DNA of 45,650 bases from WAPX01 sp964622075 (GTDB lineage Archaea; Halobacteriota; Archaeoglobi; Archaeoglobales; Archaeoglobaceae), in the NCBI GenBank assembly GCA_964622075.1, contig CAZUMR010000059.1:1-45650 (forward strand), read 5' to 3'. Under the pieces are notes generated by a model. The model ran no database searches, was not told the origin of the DNA, and saw nothing but the letters and a program-made list of their open reading frames with translations. Both the position numbers and the translations under genes were made by a program. Of this stretch, positions 7,216 through 16,117 are shown in pieces (the first letter of the stretch is position 1; each line of letters opens with the position of its first letter).

Positions 7216-8369
7216 CACAACCACCCCACGACGTTAACAGCACCAAGACCTATTCCAACACCAAGAGCCACTATTGCAAGGGCCATCAGAGTGCTCCAGC
7301 CAATTTTGAGTGCCTGATCGAGCCTGTACCTTGCGTAGAATGTTCTGAAGAAGACAAATATCATCATCAGAGCAATGGTCTTTATGAACAGCCAGAAAGC
7401 AGGGGATAAGTCTCCAAGTGGTGGAATGAATGGTCCGTTCCATCCTCCAAGGAAAAGTATGCTGAACAGCATGCAGAGCAGGTAAAGCTTCTCGTAAGCA
7501 AGAGTCATGACGACTCCAAAGATAATTCCCGTGTACTCTATGAACGGTCCAAACACGACTTCCTGATCAGCTTCGGGTATCTCGAATGGAAAACGAGACG
7601 TAGCCATTGCTATTGCCACGAAGAATGCGAGGGCAGCAAACGGGTTGAGAACTATTCCCGGTAAAACACTCTGTTCCCTGACTATTGTAAGAGCGCTTGC
7701 ACTCCCGTAAACGATCACCATGGCCATCGCGGAAATTATCAGGACAACCTCGTATGAGAAGTACATTATTGCCTCTCTCAGAGAACCCACGTATGCATAC
7801 TTGCTGTTCGAAGCCCAGCCTATGGCAACTATGATCATCGGTATCAGGGAAATCAAAGCTATGGCTGCCGGAATAGAGTAAGGTGTGTTTATTGCGTATA
7901 TCGCTCCGGCCGGAATTACAAGTATCGGAAGTAACACAGGAAGGAAAGTGATCAGAGGAAACTGCAGGAAGTACGGCCTGTGAGCTTCTCTGTGAACTAT
8001 CACTTCCTGGAAGAAGTAACGCATACCATCGGCCATCGGCTGAATTATACCTCCCACACTTCTCGAAACTTCTAACGGCCCGTAACGCCACTGAACTCTT
8101 GCGGTAACCTTCCTCTCAAACCATATTATGAACAGTATCGCTATCAGTATACAGACAAGACCCGGTGCAAATACCACAGCAAAGAATGGTTTCCAGAATA
8201 TCAGGGCAACTATCAGGTTAAGCAGGGGTATTTTTGCAAACAGGCTCGTGAGCGGGGGTATGTAGGCTATCTTGTTTGCAGTGTGATACAGTATAACCTT
8301 TCTTGTTATCAGGGGTATTCCAACCGAGTTCTGTCTGAACATTTCAAGCAGGGAGCTGTAAGACAGCAT
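7215..8369 (-). CDS. fqoH: F420H2:quinone oxidoreductase subunit H (NuoH-like)
   Basis: This membrane subunit, homologous to NuoH/ND1, forms the quinone-site junction between the iron-sulfur arm and the proton-pumping arm. About eight hydrophobic helices are visible. The conserved loop WFERKVTARVQWRYGP and the PFEIPEADQEVVFGPFIEYTG segment (EADxE near the quinone cavity) identify it firmly. I start at the ATG at 8369, 6 nt after GAGGTG; the GTG at 8378 would overlap that binding site. The previous gene (fqoD) ends 12 nt upstream. About 384 residues, slightly longer than many NuoH because of extra N-terminal residues. Confidence 0.93.
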   Translation of the reverse strand: MLSYSSLLEMFRQNSVGIPLITRKVILYHTANKIAYIPPLTSLFAKIPLLNLIVALIFWKPFFAVVFAPGLVCILIAILFIIWFERKVTARVQWRYGPLEVSRSVGGIIQPMADGMRYFFQEVIVHREAHRPYFLQFPLITFLPVLLPILVIPAGAIYAINTPYSIPAAIALISLIPMIIVAIGWASNSKYAYVGSLREAIMYFSYEVVLIISAMAMVIVYGSASALTIVREQSVLPGIVLNPFAALAFFVAIAMATSRFPFEIPEADQEVVFGPFIEYTGIIFGVVMTLAYEKLYLLCMLFSILFLGGWNGPFIPPLGDLSPAFWLFIKTIALMMIFVFFRTFYARYRLDQALKIGWSTLMALAIVALGVGIGLGAVNVVGWL

Positions 8370-8381
8370 CTCAACCACCTC

Positions 8382-9740
8382 TCACCTGTCCGCTTCGGGC
8401 GGGAAGTACCCGAAACTGCCGTAAACAGCCTGCAGATCGGCAAGCCTGCAACCTTTCAGAGACTCCATGAAGCCCTTGAGGTAGAACCAGCCCGGAGTTA
8501 CCATTCTGAGCCTGTAAGGTGCATTGGACTGGCCGTCACTGACTATGGTGTAGAGAACCGTTCCCCTTGAAGCTTCAGTGAGTGTCGTGTACTCTCCCTT
8601 TGGAAGAGTTAACCTGCCAAAGGTTCTGAAGAAGGCGCCCTTTATTGAGTCGAGCCCCTTCTTTTCCTCCTTCTTTTCTTCTCCTTCCCCTCCTTCTTTT
8701 TCACCTTCTTTCTCACCTTCTTTCCCGGCTTTTGCCTTGGCCTTAGCCTTTGCAGCTTTCTTTTTACCGGCAATATCTGCACTTATTATGTTTCCCTCCG
8801 GCATTTCTTTGAGGGCCTTAACGCACTGCCTGATTATTCCAATGCTCTGCTGAATTTCGTTAGCCCTGACGAGGAACCTTGAATACGAATCTCCATCGTC
8901 CGCAACTATCACATCCCACGTCAGCTCATCGTAAGCGTCGTAAGGCTCGACAGCTCTGACATCATACTCAACTCCGCTCGCCCTCAGAAACGGCCCAACA
9001 AGACCGTACTTTATCGCTTCTTTCTTGCTAAGAACAGCTACATCCTTCATTCTTGCTATTGTAACCGGATTCGTAATGAAAACTCTCTCAAAGTCCTTTA
9101 GCTTGTGCTGAATGTACGTCATTGCCTCGTTTATGTAGTTCAGAGTTCCTCTGTCAACATCTCTCCTAACTCCTCCCGGAACTATGTAGGATGCCGTTAT
9201 CCTCGCACCGGTAACTCTCATGAGAGCCTCACACGTCAGCTCTCTCAGGGCAAACGGCCACATGAATCCGGTTGTGTGACCGAGGAAAACTGCAAGAATT
9301 CCGGCATCGTACAGGTGAGTTCCTATTCTGCAAATCTCCGCCATCATCGTTCTTATGTATCTCGCCCTTTCAGGAACTTCCACATCCAGTGCTTTCTCTA
9401 TCGCCCTGACATATCCCAGGCTGAAGTTTATGCAGTCCATTATGGCCGGTCTTTCAAGCAGGGGAATGTTCTGTATGTACAGCCTGTTCTCCGCAAGTTT
9501 CTCCATTCCCCTGTGAACAAATCCCGGATCGGGAATGACCTCCTTTATAACATCACCGTGAACTCTGACGATGAGACGCATGTGACCGCTACCACCGTGC
9601 TGGGGACCAACAAAAAGAACGAGTTCGTCCTCTTTCAGAGCTTTTTCTTCCAGTCCCGGGGGAACTGGAAGTTCAAGACTCTCTATCTCAGCAGGTGGCT
9701 TCACGGGAACGGGAAGAGAATACTCCTTCATGTCACTCAC
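8382..9740 (-). CDS. fqoD: F420H2:quinone oxidoreductase subunit D (NuoD-like) with a charged low-complexity insertion
   Basis: This is the NuoD/49-kDa homologue, derived from the hydrogenase large subunit and lining the quinone cavity with FqoB. Hallmarks are GPQHGGSGHMRLIV near the N-terminus, DPGFVHRGMEKLAE, RTMMAEICRIGTHLYD and the C-terminal ASRGTVLYTIVSDG. Nickel-ligating CxxC pairs are absent, as expected for the respiratory form. Residues of roughly 324-362 are an Ala/Lys/Glu/Gly tract (KAKAKAKAGKEGEKEG and on) inserted in the variable loop before the PKGEY strand, making the protein about 452 residues. I choose the GTG at 9740, 5 nt after GGAGGTGA and overlapping the fqoBC stop; the ATG at 9731 is the alternative. 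Confidence 0.93.
   Translation of the reverse strand: MSDMKEYSLPVPVKPPAEIESLELPVPPGLEEKALKEDELVLFVGPQHGGSGHMRLIVRVHGDVIKEVIPDPGFVHRGMEKLAENRLYIQNIPLLERPAIMDCINFSLGYVRAIEKALDVEVPERARYIRTMMAEICRIGTHLYDAGILAVFLGHTTGFMWPFALRELTCEALMRVTGARITASYIVPGGVRRDVDRGTLNYINEAMTYIQHKLKDFERVFITNPVTIARMKDVAVLSKKEAIKYGLVGPFLRASGVEYDVRAVEPYDAYDELTWDVIVADDGDSYSRFLVRANEIQQSIGIIRQCVKALKEMPEGNIISADIAGKKKAAKAKAKAKAGKEGEKEGEKEGGEGEEKKEEKKGLDSIKGAFFRTFGRLTLPKGEYTTLTEASRGTVLYTIVSDGQSNAPYRLRMVTPGWFYLKGFMESLKGCRLADLQAVYGSFGYFPPEADR
8654..8770 (-). repeat. Simple-sequence (Lys/Glu/Ala codon) tract inside fqoD
   Basis: On the coding strand, GAAGGTGAGAAA-type 12-mers and GCTAAGGCCAAG-type units recur back to back. They encode alternating KA, then KEGE units, followed by GGEGEEKKEEKK. 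The frame remains open and conserved NuoD sequence resumes, so this is an in-frame expansion, not a frameshift. Confidence 0.8.
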
Positions 9741-10827
9741 TCTGCTCACCTCCAAGGACGTAATTCGGCTCCTCAAGCTTGAAGTCCTTTCTCAGGGGAG
9801 TTTCGACTTCAGGAGCTATCAGGAACTTGTTGCCCATCCACTCGTTGCCTTCAAACCAGACTCCAAAGAAGTCGTGCATCTCCCTTTCCTGATAGTCTGC
9901 CGATGGCCAGATGTCAATCAGACTCGGGATTCTCGGATTATCTCTTGGGATCTCAACTGCAAAAGTCACAATTACAGGCATGAGCTCCCTGACACTGTAA
10001 CTTGAGACAGAACACTCCACTATGAACTTGTTCTCGTGCAGAATGTCTATCACGTTTATCGACTTGACGTGATCGAATCCTTCGTCGGCGAGAGCTTTCG
10101 CCACATTCCTGTAGAACTTCGCATCTGTCTTCGCATAGATTCTGTTAACGTCTATCGTAAACACCTCAGCGTAAGGCATCTTTTCCTTCAGTTTTTCCAC
10201 GAGCTCATTTCCAAATTCCCAGTCAACTTCTTTCGGTTCTATCTTTATCTCCGGTTTATCTGCTATCTTGAGAGGTGGCTTTGGTGGTTTTCTCTCCTTT
10301 CCAACTTCTGTTCCTACTATAGCAGCCAGATCGGCTTCTTCAAATCTGGCAGTTGTCCTTGCCTCACCACTTTCAATCTTCTTCTGAAGAGCTCTTATTG
10401 CCGCTATCAGCCCTTCAGGAGTTGGAGGGCATCCGGGGACGAAGTAGTCTATCGGTATTATCTTCCACGGTCTCGTTATGTGGTAGCTGTTCCAGAACAG
10501 ACCACCCTCAATACCGCATGCACCTATGAGTATCACGAACTTCGGATCCGGCATCTGTTCCCAGGTAACTCTCAGAGCCCTTGCCATCTTCTTCGTTATC
10601 GTTCCTTCCACGATTATCAGGTTGGTCTGCCTCATCATTCCGAAGTTCAGGCTGCCCCATCTCTCAGCATCGTAACCGCTTGCATAAGCGTGAGCCAGCT
10701 CGACACCACAGCAGGATGTGACGAGGTGAACTGCCCAGAGACTCCACTTTGCACCCCACTTCTTTACGGGAGCTATAACACCGCTGCTGAGGAACTCTAT
10801 GTTTTCTGCATTGACGTCCTTGCTCAC
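9733..10827 (-). CDS. fqoBC: F420H2:quinone oxidoreductase fused subunits B and C (NuoBC-like)
   Basis: One 364-residue chain combines two Nuo subunits. Residues 1 to about 165 are NuoB, with the four N2-cluster cysteines visible as C39-C40 (TSCCGVE), C104 (IGACGIEGG) and C133 (VPGCPPTPE). This is the last iron-sulfur cluster before quinone. After a Pro/Lys-rich linker, residues of about 210-360 are NuoC (30-kDa subunit), with the signature ADYQEREMHDFFGVWFEG and C-terminal TPLRKDF. The GTG at 10827 is preceded by GGAGGTGA and overlaps the fqoA stop (GTGA). The fusion agrees with what I recall for Archaeoglobus fulgidus; methanogen FpoB and FpoC are separate. Confidence 0.94.
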   Translation of the reverse strand: MSKDVNAENIEFLSSGVIAPVKKWGAKWSLWAVHLVTSCCGVELAHAYASGYDAERWGSLNFGMMRQTNLIIVEGTITKKMARALRVTWEQMPDPKFVILIGACGIEGGLFWNSYHITRPWKIIPIDYFVPGCPPTPEGLIAAIRALQKKIESGEARTTARFEEADLAAIVGTEVGKERKPPKPPLKIADKPEIKIEPKEVDWEFGNELVEKLKEKMPYAEVFTIDVNRIYAKTDAKFYRNVAKALADEGFDHVKSINVIDILHENKFIVECSVSSYSVRELMPVIVTFAVEIPRDNPRIPSLIDIWPSADYQEREMHDFFGVWFEGNEWMGNKFLIAPEVETPLRKDFKLEEPNYVLGGEQSE

Positions 10828-11210
10828 GCTCTCACCTCCTTACACTTCTCACCCTCAGCGTAAGCAGCCTCACAAGCGAGCCTGTATCCAGCATAAATCG
10901 CGGGAGTTAGCATAACGAAGGTAACACCTATCAGGGGAATGGCAATTCTGAGGGGAGCAAGTATGAACAGCAGGACGACTATTGGTTCGACTCCAAGGAA
11001 GACGAGCAGGTAACCTGTGTACTGCATTGGCAGTGAGTACTTTGGAGTCATGAACGGTAGATTACCCGACTCGAACCTCTCGACCTTAACGACCGATGGA
11101 GGGTTGCTTGGAGTCAGGATCTTGGCAAGTATCATGATGACAGCATCTATGAATATACACAGGCCGATTACTATCGCCACTATAACGACATTGCTAACAA
11201 CGTCTGGCAA
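10824..11210 (-). CDS. fqoA: F420H2:quinone oxidoreductase subunit A (NuoA-like)
   Basis: This is a small membrane subunit (NuoA/ND3) with three predicted helices at about residues 5-30, 60-82 and 88-110. The conserved ND3 loop is recognisable as VERFESGNLPFMTPKYSLPMQY; in most NuoA this is Y/FExGxxP, and it senses the quinone-site junction. I place the start at TTG 11210, 6 nt downstream of GGAGGTG; the GTG at 11219 overlaps the binding site itself and would add three residues. About 128 residues, normal for the family. The end overlaps fqoBC by 4 nt. Confidence 0.88.
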   Translation of the reverse strand: MPDVVSNVVIVAIVIGLCIFIDAVIMILAKILTPSNPPSVVKVERFESGNLPFMTPKYSLPMQYTGYLLVFLGVEPIVVLLFILAPLRIAIPLIGVTFVMLTPAIYAGYRLACEAAYAEGEKCKEVRA

Positions 11211-11224
11211 AGCTGACACCTCCT

Positions 11225-12460
11225 TTAAACACCTCCAATTATCATTTTAGCTATTCCAACAAACCAGTTTGGCGGAAGGACTGTTATCAGCATTGCAGCA
11301 CTCGCAACAAGAGCTATCGCTGTAACCTTGCCCGGAAATGTATCAACAGCCAGATTCTTTGCTATCCTGAGGTAATACGGTATGGATATGGCTGAATTCA
11401 CTATAAGCAGGAATGCCAGCCATACAAGGCCCGCTCCAACGAGTGATGTCAGTATGAAGAACTTTGACCAGAATCCCATTAGCGGAGGGAGGCCTATGAA
11501 AGACAAAGCCAGCAGGTACATCAGGGGTCTTGAGCATCCATCGGTCTTTATCGACGCGAAGAAAGATGCCTTTCCGAATGCGTTGACAATCAGCTGAAGC
11601 AATGCTCCTGCAAAGGCCAGATACAGGAAGTTCTTGGTTGTTATGACTGCAAGAGTTGCTATTATGTAACCCATGTTTGCAACAGTGGAGTAAGCAAGAA
11701 TTCTGCCTGTCTCCTTCGCTGTAAGAGCTCCTATATTGCCCGTGAACATCGATATTACCGCTATGAATGCAACGAAGATTGTCAGCTTGCTCAGCTGAGG
11801 TAAAGCAGTTAGCAGCAGTATCTTGTAAGCTGCAACGAAAGGAACTATCTTCGTTATGGATGCTATAACTGAAAGTGGAAGAGGATCGGCAGCGCTGAAA
11901 ACATCGGGCACCCACTCGTGCATTGGAGCACATCCAACCTCCATTCCAAGGCCAAGTATGAGCATGACAAAGCCAAGAGTGTATATTGCCGTATCTCCAT
12001 TCGTCGTACTCGAGAAGACGAGCAGCAGTGTCCCAATTATGAACAGAACTGTTGCAAGAACCATGAAGGCTATGTACTTTATTGCAACGTCAACGTGCGG
12101 CTTTCCATCTGTGCTGACGAATATCAGGGCGTATGTTGGAACTGAGGCTATAACGAAAGATGCGAGTATGAATGCCACATCGCTCGTGTATGCGATGTAA
12201 ACGGTTATCATCGCTATCAGGGCCACAAGCGCGTAATCGACTCCAGTCATCTGGTTGTCCTTTATACTCATGCTGAACACTGTAAGCACACCTATTGCAA
12301 CGACAAGCAGGGCGTACATGAACAGCTGGGTCGTAGCTGAAGTGGCGAGCACTATAATCAGGGAGAGTATGCTCGCCGCCAGAGATATCCTTGGATCCTT
12401 AAGCGAACAAACAGCTCCAAGTGTCAGTATAACCAGAGCAAGTATCGCTGAAAACATCAT
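11225..12460 (-). CDS. fqoN: F420H2:quinone oxidoreductase subunit N (NuoN-like antiporter module)
   Basis: One of three Mrp-antiporter-like proton-pumping subunits. About 411 residues with 12 or so hydrophobic helices. Features include the discontinuous-helix region GMEVGCAPMHEWVPDVFSAADPLPLSVIASITKIVPFVA, corresponding to the conserved H-x-W-x-P-D..P motif and the pumping Lys. LAYSTVANMGYIIATLA and FGKASFFASI correspond to the later conserved helices. The ATG at 12460 overlaps the fqoL stop, with GGGGTGG 5 nt upstream. It is shorter than typical NuoN (about 470-490) because the first helices are reduced. Confidence 0.92.
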   Translation of the reverse strand: MMFSAILALVILTLGAVCSLKDPRISLAASILSLIIVLATSATTQLFMYALLVVAIGVLTVFSMSIKDNQMTGVDYALVALIAMITVYIAYTSDVAFILASFVIASVPTYALIFVSTDGKPHVDVAIKYIAFMVLATVLFIIGTLLLVFSSTTNGDTAIYTLGFVMLILGLGMEVGCAPMHEWVPDVFSAADPLPLSVIASITKIVPFVAAYKILLLTALPQLSKLTIFVAFIAVISMFTGNIGALTAKETGRILAYSTVANMGYIIATLAVITTKNFLYLAFAGALLQLIVNAFGKASFFASIKTDGCSRPLMYLLALSFIGLPPLMGFWSKFFILTSLVGAGLVWLAFLLIVNSAISIPYYLRIAKNLAVDTFPGKVTAIALVASAAMLITVLPPNWFVGIAKMIIGGV

Positions 12461-14367
12461 CACAACCACCCCAGCATGGAGACGACTATTGCAGCCATCA
12501 CAAACGCGAGAGCTATCTTCATGTAAACCCTCATGTATCCAACCTGGATCGACCTTATGCGCTTAGATATCGAGAGCATTGCATCAGGCAATCCAAAGTG
12601 GCAGAACCAGTCTATTGCTCTGTGCGTGTACTCTATAACTCTGGATATCGCCCATCCTATGGACGGGACTATGAAGTCATTTAAGGCTGGCAGGTACATT
12701 CTGTCTCCAAGGAAAGTTCCTATTGGGGAGAGAGCCCTTATCCTCGGAACGACAAGTGCGAAGAGGTAAGTAGCTGTAACTCCAAGACCCACTATCATCG
12801 AATCCTTCTCAAGTCCGAATTCAAGCAGGTGTGTTTCCACAAGTGGATCTGTGCCCGTGAGTATTCTGTAGAGCAGCAGGAACACCATTGAGACGACACA
12901 TGCGTAAGCGAAGGGCATCAGCTTTTCACCGTGCAGGTGTAGGTGATACTTTCCACCCTTCCAGAAATTCAGGCTGAGGAACTTGGCGAGGAATGCTGAG
13001 TAGAGCAGGGACGTCAGTATGAGCAGTTCAAGCGGTGCAGAACCGACCATCTCCACTATGTGGTGCATGACTCCATCCATTCCAGCCTTGACCCAGTAAG
13101 CTGTCAGGGGCGGAAGACCACCGAGAGCTATCGTGGCTATGATTGTCGCAACGAAAGCAGTCTTCATCTTTCTTGCAAGATTTAAGTCTCCACAGCAGAA
13201 TCTGTCGTGAGTTGCATGTATCAGATGTCCCGCAACGAGGAACAGTGTTGCCTTTGCGAAAGCGTGTGTCAGCAGGTACCAGAATGCTATCACCAGTGCA
13301 AGCTTTCCAAACCAGTAGGATGCTGCCGCACATCCAAACATCAGGCCGAGACTTGACATTGTCGATGCTGCAAGCAGAACTTTCCTTTCAAGGCAGCCTA
13401 TTGCGACGGATGCTCCATAGAGAGCGGAGATTAGTCCAAGCATCATCACTATGAAGTAGAGCATTTCAACTCCGGGAACTGAGTGGAGAGCCCACGGGTG
13501 TATGTACCAGCTTATTCTGATGAAGAGGTAAGTTCCGGCAGCAACCATTGTAGCGGAGTGAAGGAGTGCGCTGACAGTTGTCGGGCCGGTCATTGCCGTC
13601 ATCAGCCACTCGCTGAAAGGAAGCTGTGCAGATTTCGTGAATGGACCCATAAGGAAGCAGAGCATGAGGAACAGCGTGCCGGCAAATCCAATCTTTGAGA
13701 AAAGCATTCCCCAGTGGATCTGAGAGATGTTCAGATTGCCTGTCAAGGCGTATATAGCTGCAACAGCGAAGAACATCGGCATGTCTCCGACTCTTATCGT
13801 CGATATTGCTCTCCAGCCACCGTAGCTTGGGGGCCAGTACATCTTCAGAGGCCCAACTTTCCTGCCAACAACACCGACGTAAGCTATCTCGTCATCATCT
13901 CTGAACCAGTGACCTATCAGACCCCATGAAGCTAAACCGAGTCCCTCCCATCCAATGAGGAGCATCAGCAGGTTGTCGCTGTAAACAACGAGGAGCATTG
14001 ATGCTGTGAACATGTTGAAGAAGAACCAGTACCATCCAAGCCTATAATCGTGCTTCATGTACTCCAGACCATACAGGCCAATCATGAAGGCTATGAAGGC
14101 TGTAAGAGCGCCCATGTACTTGCTCAGGTAGTCAAATATGAACACGAAGTTTATGTTGTATTCAGGCAACCACGGTATTGTATATGTCCCGTTAGGATAC
14201 GTCAGAAGGATGTGTATTGCAATCACAAATGACACGAATAAGCCGAACACGGAAAGTACAGGCAGTTTTCTTGCCCTCTCACTACCCGGTTCAGCAACCC
14301 AGACAAAGGCTATCGGCAGGCTACACAGCACGGGTGCAACGAAGAGTAGAACGAGTTCCCAGTTCAT
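12460..14367 (-). CDS. fqoL: F420H2:quinone oxidoreductase subunit L (NuoL-like antiporter module)
   Basis: This is the largest antiporter-like subunit, about 635 residues and around 16 hydrophobic helices. Conserved elements are LIGWEGLGLASWGLIGHWF with the key Glu in helix 5, FTKSAQLPFSEWLMTAMTGPTTVSALLHSATMVAAGTYLF around the pumping Lys, ASTMSSLGLMFGCAA and HAFAKATLFLVAGHLIHATHD. The C-terminal section (IDWFCHFGLPDAMLSISKRIRSIQ) probably forms the amphipathic lateral helix and terminal membrane helix seen in NuoL. The ATG at 14367 is preceded by GGAGGTGTTGCACC and overlaps the fqoM stop. Confidence 0.94.
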   Translation of the reverse strand: MNWELVLLFVAPVLCSLPIAFVWVAEPGSERARKLPVLSVFGLFVSFVIAIHILLTYPNGTYTIPWLPEYNINFVFIFDYLSKYMGALTAFIAFMIGLYGLEYMKHDYRLGWYWFFFNMFTASMLLVVYSDNLLMLLIGWEGLGLASWGLIGHWFRDDDEIAYVGVVGRKVGPLKMYWPPSYGGWRAISTIRVGDMPMFFAVAAIYALTGNLNISQIHWGMLFSKIGFAGTLFLMLCFLMGPFTKSAQLPFSEWLMTAMTGPTTVSALLHSATMVAAGTYLFIRISWYIHPWALHSVPGVEMLYFIVMMLGLISALYGASVAIGCLERKVLLAASTMSSLGLMFGCAAASYWFGKLALVIAFWYLLTHAFAKATLFLVAGHLIHATHDRFCCGDLNLARKMKTAFVATIIATIALGGLPPLTAYWVKAGMDGVMHHIVEMVGSAPLELLILTSLLYSAFLAKFLSLNFWKGGKYHLHLHGEKLMPFAYACVVSMVFLLLYRILTGTDPLVETHLLEFGLEKDSMIVGLGVTATYLFALVVPRIRALSPIGTFLGDRMYLPALNDFIVPSIGWAISRVIEYTHRAIDWFCHFGLPDAMLSISKRIRSIQVGYMRVYMKIALAFVMAAIVVSMLGWL

Positions 14368-15812
14368 GGTGCAACACCTCCGAGGGTGAAGGCATGCACA
14401 ACACCGGCCTTAACGGCGTTCAGGAGGACTGCTGCAAGTGGAGGGAAGATGAACAGTATTGAGATCACTCCTATGACAAACAGAGGGGTGTCAAGCAGTC
14501 TGTTGACCTTAACTTTCTCGTATCCTGCTGGCTTTCCACAGTATATTCTCTTGAACGTGTAGAAGCTGTAAAGTCCGGATATTATGAACACGAAGATCAC
14601 TGCAAGTATGAGCGAGATGTCGAATCCAAACGTGTCAACGAGTCCTCTGAGAATGAAGAACTCTCCAAACATTCCAACCGTCAGAATGCCTCCAAGGTTC
14701 ATGAAGCCAAGGAGAGCAGCGTTTGATATTGTTGGTATGTACTCGTGCATTCCACCCATCTTGGTTATATCTCTCAGCCCATGGTAGTTCGCTATTATAC
14801 CTCCTGCAGTCATGAAGAGTATTGCCTTTCCAAATGCATGGGAGATGTACTGGATTATTACTGCCATTATGCCGTAAGTGCCGAGGCAGAATGCGATGAG
14901 GCAGTAGCCCATCTGGGAGATCGTGGAAAAAGCGAGCAACCTCTTGTAATCGTTCTGTCTGAAAACCATGAATCCGGCATAGATGCTCGAAATCACGCCG
15001 TAGATGAATATTGGCATCGTGTACGTTTTTATGAACCACGGGCTTATCAGATACGCTCTCAGAATGACGTAGGCTCCAAGACCAACAGTCAGTGGACTCA
15101 GCAATGCACTGACGGGTGTTGGAGCTTCTGCATGAGCCCACGGAAGCCAGACGTGAGGACCAAGGCCGGGAAGCTTGATTATCATTCCAAGGAATATCAG
15201 CAGCCAGGCAAGGAAGCCTATGCTCTTTATGGCGTTGAAAGCAAGACTTCCGTTCGCAGACGCTGTAAGCAGGAATCCTATTAGAGCGAGCATTCCGGCT
15301 ATGTGGGTCCAGACGAAGTAGAGAGTTGCGACTTTCCTTCTGTCTCCATAACCGTACATGTAAATCAGCAGGAATGAAGCAAGCAGTGAGATTTCAAGGA
15401 ATATGTAGAGCATTATGAAGTTTCCACTGAAAACGAGCCACAGCATTGAAGCTGCATACAGGTTGTAGAAGAATATGTACTTCCTGTATTCGCTCGTAAG
15501 CTCTCTACCCATCTCCTCAAAGCGGTGAGCCATGTAGGGAAGTGAGTACAGAGCAACCATGGCAGAAACGAGTGTTATTGCAAGGGCAAACGAGTAGGAA
15601 ACCTGATCCCCAAGGATGTAAAACTCACCAATGGGTTTCACTATTTTTATCAGGGGTATCTGGGCTACTGCGTTGGTTGCGAGAGCATAGACTGTGTAAA
15701 CGAACGGTATCAGGAAAGCAACAGCCGATACAGCTGTGGCAAGCTTGGGCCTCATGAGGGGTGTTATGAAGGTCAAGACAAGTGGAATTAACAAAACATC
15801 AAGCAGTATCAC
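14364..15812 (-). CDS. fqoM: F420H2:quinone oxidoreductase subunit M (NuoM-like antiporter module)
   Basis: This is the second antiporter-like subunit, about 482 residues and 14 predicted helices. Recognisable motifs are MLYIFLEISLLASFLLIYMYG (conserved Glu), KLPGLGPHVWLPWAHAEAPTPVSALLSPLTVGLGAYVILR (H-x-W-L-P-x-A-H-x-x-A-P, the NuoM/ND4 signature), LLAFSTISQMGYCLIAF and HAFGKAILFMTAGG. The GTG start at 15812 is supported by GGGAGGTGA a few bases upstream and overlaps the fqoK stop (GTGA). Confidence 0.94.
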   Translation of the reverse strand: MILLDVLLIPLVLTFITPLMRPKLATAVSAVAFLIPFVYTVYALATNAVAQIPLIKIVKPIGEFYILGDQVSYSFALAITLVSAMVALYSLPYMAHRFEEMGRELTSEYRKYIFFYNLYAASMLWLVFSGNFIMLYIFLEISLLASFLLIYMYGYGDRRKVATLYFVWTHIAGMLALIGFLLTASANGSLAFNAIKSIGFLAWLLIFLGMIIKLPGLGPHVWLPWAHAEAPTPVSALLSPLTVGLGAYVILRAYLISPWFIKTYTMPIFIYGVISSIYAGFMVFRQNDYKRLLAFSTISQMGYCLIAFCLGTYGIMAVIIQYISHAFGKAILFMTAGGIIANYHGLRDITKMGGMHEYIPTISNAALLGFMNLGGILTVGMFGEFFILRGLVDTFGFDISLILAVIFVFIISGLYSFYTFKRIYCGKPAGYEKVKVNRLLDTPLFVIGVISILFIFPPLAAVLLNAVKAGVVHAFTLGGVAP

Positions 15813-16117
15813 GGACTATCACCTCCCGCCACAATATCGTCGGTAGAGATGCTGCGGAACTTCTTGCTGAACGTTACCATGGCCGCTATCAGTATCATCA
15901 GCTCTCCACCACTCGTAAAGATCGTAAGCACGGCTATACTGAAAGCAGACGTCGTGAGATCTGGAACTGTAAACAGGGGCATAAGTGCAAGGAAAACTGC
16001 CCCGAACATGAGCTCCAGAGATATCAGAAGTCTGACGAGTTCCTTGCTCGACATTGCCATTATGTACCCTATGAGCAGTATCGCTGCAGATGTTACGAGA
16101 GACAGGTAAACCATCAT
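15809..16117 (-). CDS. fqoK: F420H2:quinone oxidoreductase subunit K (NuoK-like)
   Basis: This is the 102-residue NuoK/ND4L homologue with three transmembrane helices. The second helix holds the conserved Glu in LLISLELMFGAVFLALM, and the third carries the second acidic residue in FTSGGELMILIAAMV. Both belong to the charged axis that transmits the redox signal along the membrane arm. Two ATG codons in a row (16117 and 16114) overlap the fqoJ stop; the upstream GGAGG fits either. The tail SISTDDIVAGGDSP is hydrophilic. Confidence 0.92.
   Translation of the reverse strand: MMVYLSLVTSAAILLIGYIMAMSSKELVRLLISLELMFGAVFLALMPLFTVPDLTTSAFSIAVLTIFTSGGELMILIAAMVTFSKKFRSISTDDIVAGGDSP

Noticed and set aside
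7567..8091. 174-residue minus-strand frame inside fqoH
   Set aside because: It is a shadow of fqoH, rich in Ser/Arg/Cys and without any recognisable motif.
8654..8770. Frameshift or assembly error in fqoD
   Set aside because: The frame stays open through the tract and conserved NuoD sequence continues on both sides in the same frame.
10036..10863. 275-residue plus-strand frame opposite fqoBC
   Set aside because: The antisense frame has Tyr/Cys/Phe-rich shadow composition, whereas fqoBC on the minus strand has all the conserved cysteines.
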